This document shows, in pieces, positions 57,601 to 64,000 of a stretch of 64,000 nucleotides of DNA. The notes under the pieces are model-generated. The model was not told the DNA's origin. It saw only the letters and a program-made list of their open reading frames with translations, and ran no database searches. Source of the DNA: Pyxicephalus adspersus. Its lineage: Eukaryota; Chordata; Amphibia; Anura; Pyxicephalidae. Position 1 is the stretch's first letter; each line of letters opens with the position of its first letter. The position numbers were made by a program, and so were the translations under genes. The stretch lies in the NCBI RefSeq assembly GCF_032062135.1, contig NC_092858.1, forward strand, positions 128,069,535-128,133,534, read 5' to 3'.

Positions 57601-60600
57601 AAAATGTAATTATCTGACAAGTTAGCATTGGAAAAAATGGTGGATTGATTGACATTACATGTATAAATGCAGCAGAGTTATAAATCCTTTACAAATATTC
57701 ACTAGAATAACTGTAAAGAATTCTGGAATTTTCACACTGAAGCGATTACCAGAGAATCGATTACACAAAATAAATTATCATTGAAAACCTTTTTCCAGGA
57801 CCAGATTATTGTGGATTTTACTAGCACAGGTACCATTGTTAAGCACTAATAGCATAATTTTTAATGCCTTCTATATTTACAGCCAGCAGGTTCTGGGAAG
57901 AAAAACAGGTACTGCATCTGTTCACAAGGTTACTATAAAAATCGATGAGAATGATGGTTCCAAACCTCTGCAGATTTCACATGAACCTCCTTTACCAGCC
58001 TGTGATTCAAGCCTAACAGAAAGAGCTATGCGGGTAAGAAATGGCTTCACAACAGTAATTTTCTTTGTTTATTAGTACTTTATGAAGCAAACTTTATAAC
58101 GTTCCTTTTATCTGTTTATAGATTGACCATCTGTCTATAGAGAAACTCTTAATTGACAGTGTTCATGCAAGGTCGCATCAGAAGTTGCAAGAGCTGAAAG
58201 CTATACTAAAGAGTTTCAACCCTAATGACAACTGTATGTATTCCTACTTATGTTTTCAGACTGATTTTTTTTTTTTTTACAACTATAACATTTATTACAA
58301 AGGCTTTTTTTTTTTAAATAGTTTTTGCAGAGCTTGCTTTGTTATCTAATTAGAAAAACTTGCTCTGCCTACTTACTTGTTTGTGTTTAATTGACAATAT
58401 GTATGACTGTTTTCGCTAGTAACAAGGAAGAGGTTTGTCCCTTCCTTGGCTCATTCTGTACGTGTGTGTGAAGAGAGCTGAATAAAAATTAAAAATAATA
58501 AAAATGCCTGCAAAAAGGACCAGTAAAATTACTGTTTTCCTGCTGTCAGAATATTCATAATATGACACTACTTATGTTCCATATGCATGTTAACCTCATA
58601 GCGTGCTGTGATCGTATCCCTGGCAGACTTGCCAGTAATTTGTCCTAGGGATACTTTAGTGCCACAGCTGCTTGGGGGAAGTCACTTTAATGTTGCCATT
58701 ACCAAAATGTTGAAGTGGCCATTTTCCAGTTTACTTCCTGGTTCTTGATTGTTGTTGTTTTCCTCCTGGGTGCCATGCTGTGTCTGATCATGTAACAACA
58801 GTAGACATACCCTGTCAACAAAAATTCAAGTGGAAAGTAGATGTGATTTTCTTCCCTAACAGTAGGAAGCAGCAATCTGCATTGTGATATGCAAACATCC
58901 TTGTAGTAATAAAGTGTATTTTGTATTTCCTTGCAAAAGTAGATTACACACACACCGGGGGTGTCTGCAACATTTTGAAAGTCTAAAGTACTTTTGTCTC
59001 TCATTTTGTTTTCCAGCATTTGTGGAAATGGCTTTGCCAACCTTGGTCATTCCCATTTTGGAGCCATGTGGCCATTCAGAGTGTCTCCATGTTTTTGTGG
59101 ATCTTCATTCTGGAATGTTCCAGCTAATGCTTAATGGATTTGGTAAGGTTTAGTAACATGTGTATGTGTATTTTTTTTTTTAAACAAGAAAATATAATAC
59201 AGTACTTGTTTTTATCTTGTACAATTTCTTTTGTGTTTTAATGCCACAAGTTCCCTAAAATGTAACTTAACTTCCCTAGCAGTAACCCCGAGAGTGACTC
59301 AGGGTAGAAAAAGTTACAAGTGGTAACCCCGAGTCAGTCTCGGGGTTGGAACACCTAGGGAAGGTTAGTAAATAGAGCGCTTACCTGATCCGCCGGGGTC
59401 CTGCGCCATCCAGCGCCACGATCTTCGTCTTTTTTCTTCTTCCTGCTTCTGCATCGGATGAGTCACCGGGGGAGTTCCCGGTGACGTCGGTGCGTGGGAA
59501 ATTCAAAATCCATTTGTATTGCATTCAATACAAAATAACTGTATTGAATGCAATACATTGGATTTTTATGTGTAAAAGCAGTACATTGTTTTCAAAAACT
59601 TTTTTTTTACAGTATGTATAATACTATGAGTATAATACGTATTTTTTTTTAATTAAATAAATAATAAATAAAAAAAATGAAATAATAGACAACAATGTAA
59701 TCTTAAAATAAAATATAAAATTAAAAATGTACTTTTATTTTTATTTCATGTTGTGTGGTGTTTTTGCACTGTAAAAACCATTTAAAAGCAGATTACATTG
59801 TAATCTCACTGCTGATGCGAGCAGCGGCGTGGCCGGGACCCGGGTGGTATTTAAAAGCAGATTACTCAGTAATCTGCTTTTAAATTTTCCGCCCTGCCAC
59901 GCCCCCCAACGGACCGGGGTCCTGGCTTCACAGCAGGACCATCCGATTGCAGCTGGAGCGCAGGGCAAAGGTAAGGAGGGCTCTTAAAGTTACCCCGAGT
60001 GTGACTCGGGGTTACCGCTTTTTACATGTAAAAGGCACCCCGAGTCACACTCGGGATTACCGCTAGGGAGGTTAATATTACCCTCCTAATATATGGTTAA
60101 CTAAATTGTTAGACAACAGTGATATTATCTCAAAGCATGTGCATTGCTATAGTGCATGCTAGTGTAAACTAAAGCTGAAGAATGTAAGTCTTTGCCAAAT
60201 CCTTGAGTTAGGACTGCGTTAATCAAGGCAGCCCCTCACCTGTTCCCTACAGTACAGCAGGATAGTGATTTAAATTACAAAGTAATAGTTTCTCTATGTT
60301 CTACCACACAGGCAGCATCCTTTGCTGCAGCAATGACAGGGTAGTTCTCTGCTCCCTTCACATTTGCTGATAACAAAAATACAAATATTCATAAAGAGAA
60401 GCAAGTTCGTAAAATGTTTGGGGGTTGAACAGGAAAGTTTTTTTTTTTTTCTTTATAGTGTTTTTTCTAAATGTCTTTCATTTTTGACAAACATTATAAT
60501 GATCAACTTGGTGAGCACAACAATTATTTGCAGTCAGAAAGTAAATATAATGTATTGACCATGGCAACTTAACCTTATATCGTAGACCAAACAACATTAG

Positions 60601-60770
60601 ATGAAATTGAGAAGTCTATTAACGATGACATGAAGAAAATAATCCCTTGGCTTCAACAGTTGAAGTAAGTAGCTGCTAACTATCTCTGAGACAGTGTGAT
60701 TTGACCAGACACTGTCCGGCTGTACAATTTCTTTTATTTTTTATTTTTTTCATTTATCAAATAAAAAAAA

Positions 60771-60819
<49 letters not shown>

Positions 60820-63282
60820 CTTTTTTCCTTTCATGTAATCAAATGACCCATGTAAATAACTGCATATAGTTCCCGTGCACTTATGGATATCGTGTAATGA
60901 TTTCCTCTCAGGATTTTACTTCTATCAACTCAAAGTTTGTGTTTTTATTGCAGATTTTTTCTTTATTCTCCTTCTGGTAAAGGTGTCATCACTGTGACAC
61001 TTAGTAACAAAATATCTTTAAGATTTTTAGATGCAGTAAAATCTATCAAAAACTGAAAAGAAATATTTTTGCTGGGCATGAACTTTGACATGACTAATTG
61101 TATAAATCTCAGTGAATTAGAAGTGTAATGTAACCTAGAGAATTCTTTTTTCCCCCCCAGGTTTTGGCTTGGACAGCAACGATGCAAACATTCAGTAAAG
61201 CACCTGCCCACTGTATGCAGTGAAACCTTGCATTTGACAAATTATGCCACCCATCCTATAAGCAGTCTCTCAAGGCACAAGCTGTTTATAAAGCTTACAC
61301 GTCTTCCACAGTACTATATTGTAAGTGTTTTTTTTTTTTTTGTTTGTTTTTTTTTTGGTGGGTATAAGTGGCCCTTATACTTATAAAATACAAAGCACTC
61401 TAAATTCGACAATAAAACTATTGGGTGAAGCAGTAGCAATTTTCTATCTTTAACAAATTATCTAATAGAGATTCATACAGATGAGTAAATAGTCTTTAGT
61501 ATTTAAAAAGTTTATATACCATGTTTGGAAACAACTTCTCTTATGTATAAGGTTTAGTGAGAGGTGAAGCTGGGATTGATCACAACAACCTGAGATTAAA
61601 AAAAAAAAGCGTAAAAAGCATCAATTAGGTTTAAAAAATGTAATTATATAAAGCAAGTTCTCAAAGCCTAGTTGTTCTGTTCTTAAAACCGCCTCTGCAT
61701 TCGCCCAGCCTTGAAAATATGTGCTTGTATGTAGGATCATCTGACTTTCTTTTCTTTCTCCCAATGCCCCTGATTCATCAATAAAATCCGCAGGGTATTC
61801 TCAGATCTGCCTAAGCTCTGACACATGGGCCTCAATGACAGGCCCTATTCACTTTTCTCACTCTAAGGGACCATTTACACTCTTGTATCCTTGTATGTTG
61901 CATTACTACAACACGTGTTTTGTTTTTTGTTTTTTGCATTAAAGTGTTTATTAATTTGGACCTGCACATTTTTTTACAATGTAGATTACTATACTGCTTT
62001 GAGAGTGCATTATTGTGCATTATCGTGTGCTGTAATCCATTTGTATTACATAGTTCATTGGGGTGCCATTAAAAATCAATAGCACTGCAGTGTGTTGCAT
62101 GAAATGCAATTTGCACTCTTTTTAGCATGTATTGACCAGGGTTTAGTGTTGGATCAAATAACAATGTTTGTAATGACTGGTACATTTCCAAAGTATACAT
62201 CAGGGGACTTACAGTCTTTTGTTTTAGTACAAACTTCTCTTTAATTGCTAACCAAATCTTTGTCTTTATGTATTAGGTAGTGGAGATGTTTGAGGTTGCT
62301 GGAAGCCCAACAGAATTACAGTATAACTATCATTTCCTGTCTGTCAATCACAATGATGGAGAGGATAACCCACCCACTGCCCTACTGCTACAACGATTCA
62401 AGACAAATATTGAAGAATTGTCTTTTGATGGGACATGGCGGAAGCAAGGGAAGACAGGCTGTAAACGAAAGGTAAATTTTTTTAAATAATATTTATTTAT
62501 TTTTTATTTATTTTGTTAATGTTTGAATAGTTTTAAAAAAAAAAGTGCATTCCAATTTTTTTTTTTAAAGGAAAAAAAGGTACTCTGACACAATACTACC
62601 CCTTGATAGTATTATTTGAGTTATGACCTGCAATTTTTGTCCATTGCTTAGTGCATTGTGGTTCTTTTTAGAATGAATGATATTGCAGTACAAGTTATGT
62701 ACATTACCATGAGGTGCAGTAACTTGTGTTAACACAATGGACAGATTAAAAGGGGCTCTCAGTGAATTGTGGGATGTTTTTTAAATTCCTTCTCTGGGTA
62801 ACTTTAAAAACTCATAAGGTCATGTCTGCTCGAAATGTAAACTGTAAATGTAGTAAACAAGAATATGAGACCAATCTATAGAAGTGATAAAAGTCGACGC
62901 TTGCTTCAACAGCAGCCTAATTTTCAGGTCATAGTTAGGATTAAAAATATCTGATGAATATGAAGTACAATACAAGCTTAACAAGCTTCACATTTGTATG
63001 TTCCTTCTTCTCTTCTGCACAGTATACTTGGTGTTTTATGGTCAGCCTGTATGTTGTAACTCTTTTTTTTTTGTTTTGTTTCGTGTCCTCAGGAGTCATT
63101 TTACTCAGATTACAACAATCTTGCTTTTTTTTCCCTTTCTTCTGCAGCTTTCTGGTGATCAGGGTTCACCAGAACCAAAAAGGCCAAAGCGGACAGGGGA
63201 AATGTATGCCTTTAATAAAGTGCTTGCTCACTTTGTGGCAATGTGTGACGCCAACATGCCGTTTATTGGACTTCGAACGGAG
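45430..63282 (+). CDS. MED14: MED14, Mediator complex subunit 14 (5' part, 15 exons, continues beyond window)
   Basis: MED14 is the architectural backbone of the Mediator complex in the nucleus; it links head, middle and tail modules and supports communication between activators and RNA polymerase II. Fifteen exons bounded by GT-AG sites join in a single frame of 1950 nt (650 codons) that follows vertebrate MED14 from its first residue. Well-kept blocks include [19 protein letters not shown] (exon 3), [19 protein letters not shown] (exon 4), [19 protein letters not shown] (exon 5) and [14 protein letters not shown] (exon 15). The conserved Med14 N-terminal domain falls roughly in residues 45-250. 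The start is the ATG with A at -3 that opens MPPVQLE, matching the family N-terminus. The N-terminus is shorter than in mammals, with a short Pro/Ala/Ser stretch at residues 18-36. No stop or frameshift interrupts the joined frame, so this looks like the functional gene and not a retrocopy. The remaining C-terminal 55% lies to the right. Confidence 0.97.
46160..46445 (-). repeat. Vertebrate dispersed repeat tail in MED14 intron 1
   Basis: CCTAACTACATGCTTTTGG, AATGTGGGAGGAAACTGG, GAGAACCTGCAAACTCC, GATTTGAACCTGGGACG and GTAACCACTGAGCCACC follow a sequence common in fish and amphibian interspersed repeats, probably the same CR1-related unit as 47505-47590. Confidence 0.6.
47505..47590 (-). repeat. 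Internally deleted CR1-related fragment in MED14 intron 1
   Basis: TTTATATAGCGCTGACATAT joins directly to GCTGCAAAGGCCAGAGTGC and TAACCACTGAGCCA. The first part matches the element end seen at 18300, the second the tail seen at 46400-46440, so the middle is missing. Confidence 0.55.
48503..48529 (+). CDS. MED14: MED14 exon 2 (27-nt microexon)
   Basis: A 27-nt exon between a polypyrimidine AG (tgttcttttag) and a GTAAGT donor. It completes codon 62 and encodes LPRKTDME with two bases of the next codon. It is required to keep the frame from exon 1 into exon 3, and its peptide matches the family. Joining it to exon 1 creates LADLL (residues 59-63), an LxxLL motif. Confidence 0.93.
48684..48789 (+). 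CDS. MED14: MED14 exon 3
   Basis: Encodes about residues 71-106, including [15 protein letters not shown] and [14 protein letters not shown]. The acceptor is attacag and the donor GTAAGT. The exon ends in phase 0. Confidence 0.96.
49633..49806 (+). CDS. MED14: MED14 exon 4
   Basis: Encodes residues 107-164 (58 codons), starting MISSFLDQQ and ending LPTCIR. It is flanked by cttttag and GTATGT. The sequence is nearly identical to other vertebrates as recognised by eye. Confidence 0.97.
49927..50056 (+). CDS. MED14: MED14 exon 5
   Basis: Encodes residues 165-207 plus one base ([11 protein letters not shown] to PPQLANLTV). The acceptor is tttcag and the donor G|GTATGG. The following intron 5 (50057-53770) is the longest seen here and holds a Tc1-type element. 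Confidence 0.96.
51762..53292 (+). mobile_element. Tc1-type transposon in MED14 intron 5, degenerate
   Basis: Imperfect inverted ends TGGCTTCAAAAAGCTTTTAG (about 51766) and TTCTTTCTGAAGCCA (about 53276-53290) enclose a broken transposase in the same direction as MED14. The size, about 1.5 kb, is normal for an autonomous Tc1 element. Confidence 0.8.
52090..53000 (+). pseudogene. Tc1-type transposase pseudogene (MED14 intron 5)
   Basis: The N-terminal helix-turn-helix part reads [14 protein letters not shown] and [19 protein letters not shown] (52090-52260). The catalytic part reads [14 protein letters not shown] and [16 protein letters not shown] (52640-52855). A shift to another frame then gives [15 protein letters not shown] (about 52888-52932). 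At least one frameshift and several stops break it. It differs from the minus-strand copy at 36986-37760 by retaining the SPDLNxIE block. Confidence 0.85.
53771..53899 (+). CDS. MED14: MED14 exon 6
   Basis: Completes the Ala codon split with exon 5 and encodes [20 protein letters not shown] through [11 protein letters not shown]. The acceptor is aaatgcag and the donor G|GTAACA. Confidence 0.96.
54659..54766 (+). CDS. MED14: MED14 exon 7
   Basis: Encodes [20 protein letters not shown] through PLQDMYTCL and ends in phase 1. The acceptor is ttttaaag. The donor is C|GTATCCTTTT, unlike every other donor in this gene, and matches the minor-spliceosome consensus. Confidence 0.95.
54767..56427 (+). 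other. MED14: MED14 intron 7, predicted U12-type (minor spliceosome) intron
   Basis: The 5' splice site reads GTATCCTTTT, the known U12-type GT-AG donor consensus. A TTCCTTAAT branch-point motif occurs at 56406-56414, with its candidate branch A about 14 nt before the terminal AG, inside the distance range known for U12 introns. The intron is phase 1, also usual for this class. None of the other 14 donors reads GTATCCT. The intron holds a 927-bp hAT element (55316-56242) and a poly(T) run near 54817-54838. Position and exon joins are seen directly; use of the minor spliceosome is inferred. Confidence 0.85.
55316..56242. mobile_element. hAT-type element (927 bp) in MED14 intron 7
   Basis: It begins CAGAGGTCGGTAAACTCCGG and ends AAAGTTTGCCGAACCCAG, imperfect inverted ends. 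TTCTAAAA (55308-55315) and TTCTAAAG (56243-56250) form an 8-bp duplication with one difference. The interior is GC-rich at first (GGCCAGGGCTTTG, CGGTAGCCGCC). No transposase motifs were recognised. Confidence 0.85.
56428..56560 (+). CDS. MED14: MED14 exon 8
   Basis: Encodes [19 protein letters not shown] through [10 protein letters not shown] plus two bases. It starts with AC completing the His codon split by intron 7. The donor is AA|GTATGT. Confidence 0.95.
57170..57482. mobile_element. Harbinger-like MITE in MED14 intron 8 (copy 3)
   Basis: The termini GGCTACACATGCAATAATTA and TAATTAGTGCACG...TGTACGTAGCC are inverted repeats flanked by TTA on both sides, the 3-bp TWA duplication typical of PIF/Harbinger elements. 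The interior repeats CGTTCG and ACGATCG words. Related to 1131-1380 and 41235-41541. Confidence 0.75.
57883..58033 (+). CDS. MED14: MED14 exon 9
   Basis: Completes Asn and encodes [20 protein letters not shown] through SLTERAMR (151 nt, ends in phase 0). The acceptor is atttacag and the donor GTAAGA. Confidence 0.95.
58122..58233 (+). CDS. MED14: MED14 exon 10
   Basis: Encodes [20 protein letters not shown] through FNPNDN plus one base. It follows the shortest intron here (88 nt). The donor is T|GTATGT. Confidence 0.95.
59017..59142 (+). CDS. MED14: MED14 exon 11
   Basis: Encodes about residues 419-460, including [19 protein letters not shown] and [12 protein letters not shown]. The acceptor is tttccag and the donor G|GTAAGG. 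Intron 11 (59143-60585) holds a piggyBac-like MITE. Confidence 0.95.
59271..60071. mobile_element. piggyBac-like MITE, copy C (801 bp, TTAA duplication) in MED14 intron 11
   Basis: CTTCCCTAGCAGTAACCCCG opens the element and the inverse of CCTCCCTAGCGGTAATCCCG closes it, between TTAA at 59267-59270 and 60072-60075. Each end carries a folded pair of CCCGAGTNNGACTCGGGG-type blocks. The left 350 bp is the reverse complement of copy B. The right 400 bp is not in copies A or B and includes a 35-bp palindrome (59850-59884). Confidence 0.88.
59850..59884. repeat. 35-bp near-perfect palindrome in piggyBac-like MITE C
   Basis: TTTAAAAGCAGATTAC and its exact reverse complement GTAATCTGCTTTTAAA are separated by TCA. 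A second, partial copy of the arm (TTTAAAAGCAGATTAC) lies at about 59782-59797 followed by a decayed ATTGTAATCTC. Confidence 0.95.
60586..60664 (+). CDS. MED14: MED14 exon 12
   Basis: Encodes [20 protein letters not shown] through PWLQQL plus two bases. The acceptor is tatcgtag and the donor AA|GTAAGT. Intron 12 carries a (TA)n microsatellite. Confidence 0.94.
60775..60816. repeat. (TA)n microsatellite in MED14 intron 12
   Basis: GTGTGTATATA runs into about 18-20 TA units. Confidence 0.95.
61161..61320 (+). CDS. MED14: MED14 exon 13
   Basis: Completes Lys and encodes [18 protein letters not shown] through [13 protein letters not shown] (160 nt, phase 0 end). The acceptor is a long C-run, ttcccccccag. 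The donor is GTAAGT. Confidence 0.95.
62277..62471 (+). CDS. MED14: MED14 exon 14
   Basis: Encodes residues 541-605: [18 protein letters not shown], then a more variable segment ending KTGCKRK. The acceptor is tgtattag and the donor GTAAAT. It is less conserved than exons 3-7, as is usual for this linker part of the protein. Confidence 0.93.
63148..63282 (+). CDS. MED14: MED14 exon 15 (last in window)
   Basis: Encodes residues 606-650: a Lys/Pro-rich [13 protein letters not shown] then [15 protein letters not shown] and MPFIGLRTE. The acceptor is cttctgcag. The donor GAG|GTGTGT is weak but matches where the family sequence ends its block. Intron 15 runs off the window and no further exon was found to 64000. 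Confidence 0.92.
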
Positions 63283-64000
63283 GTGTGTTTGTGTGCTGTT
63301 GATTAAAAATATGAAACACATTCATTTTAGAGATGTTCAAGTTTTTTTTTTCATTATTGCATTTTACTTTTTTGGATCACTTATTGAATTGATGATTGTT
63401 TTTCTCCTGTATTAGTCTCTCCTAAATAACTGAAGACACCTGTTTGATAGTGTAAACAAGTAGCCCTATAAAGTTAACAGAAACAGAAGCTCCCCCTCCC
63501 CCATTGTTTTTTTCATTCTCTCAGGTGTACTGCAGCCTAACCGTGGGAGTGTTTCAGTAACTGACAATTTTGTCAAACCAGAAAGTAGTGGGGGGCGGGT
63601 TGCTTTTTAAGTAAGTGGGAGACAGACCATGTAGTTTGATCAAAAGTAGATACAATCCTTTTCTTGGTGTTCATTGGGAGAACTGCTGTGTGCAATTCCC
63701 ACACCTTAAAGAAAAAATTGTATTTTTCAATCCTGATCACAAAAGTATTTATTTTTATTTTTTTCATATTTATGAAATATTGTGTATTCCTAATAAAATG
63801 TTCCTTTTGTAAATACAGTTTTATAGGGTGTATATATTTTTTATTCCTTTATGCATACTGAATTCATAACTTTTCCTGTGTCTATTTTGCATTTGTTGCT
63901 AAAACTCATTATTTTACTGTTCCGCAAGTTACATTCTCTATGACTTGGTTCAAATTTTTAGCAATTGCACCTATGAAAAACACACTAAAAGACATACTAC

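Noticed and set aside
62954..63415. 153-codon frame overlapping MED14 exon 15
   Set aside because: It is in another frame, dominated by Phe from T-runs in the intron; the real exon is 63148-63282.

Overview
This is a window of vertebrate nuclear DNA, most likely from a frog. It is AT-rich, with long introns, GT-AG splice sites and a dense load of DNA transposons. The frog assignment is an inference from CR1-type LINE 3' ends, TTAA-flanked piggyBac-like MITEs, hAT, Harbinger-like and Tc1 elements and a Helitron-like element; no species can be named. The window has two assembly gaps (4629-5021 and 32751-33418).

Only one protein-coding gene is recognised: the 5' part of MED14 (Mediator complex subunit 14) on the + strand. 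Fifteen coding exons, from the ATG at 45430 to 63282, join in one open frame of 650 codons, about 45% of the roughly 1450 residues usual for the vertebrate protein. The gene runs off the right edge. A CpG-rich promoter with NRF1-like and ETS-like sites lies at about 45150-45430. Exon 2 is a 27-nt microexon, and the junction of exons 1 and 2 creates an LxxLL motif. Intron 7 carries both hallmarks of a minor-spliceosome (U12-type) intron.

The 45 kb upstream shows no recognisable gene. It holds a Helitron-like element (4071-6618) with nested insertions; piggyBac-like MITEs (10828-11253, 36127-36682); a degenerate LINE reverse-transcriptase tail (about 13045-13420); a solo LTR with intact 5-bp duplications (20284-20853); three hAT-type elements with 8-bp duplications; a degenerate Tc1 transposase (about 36986-37760); and two copies of a poorly characterised transposon family (about 31487-32228 and 43335-44828), the first an internally deleted form. 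Several frog-type MITE families recur, one carrying two back-to-back 43-nt hairpins (10396-10487).

The MED14 introns have also taken up elements: CR1-type fragments (intron 1), a Tc1 copy (intron 5), a hAT element (intron 7, the U12-type one), a Harbinger-like MITE (intron 8) and a piggyBac-like MITE (intron 11). Family names rest on termini, target-site duplications and short protein motifs read by eye; no database search was possible.
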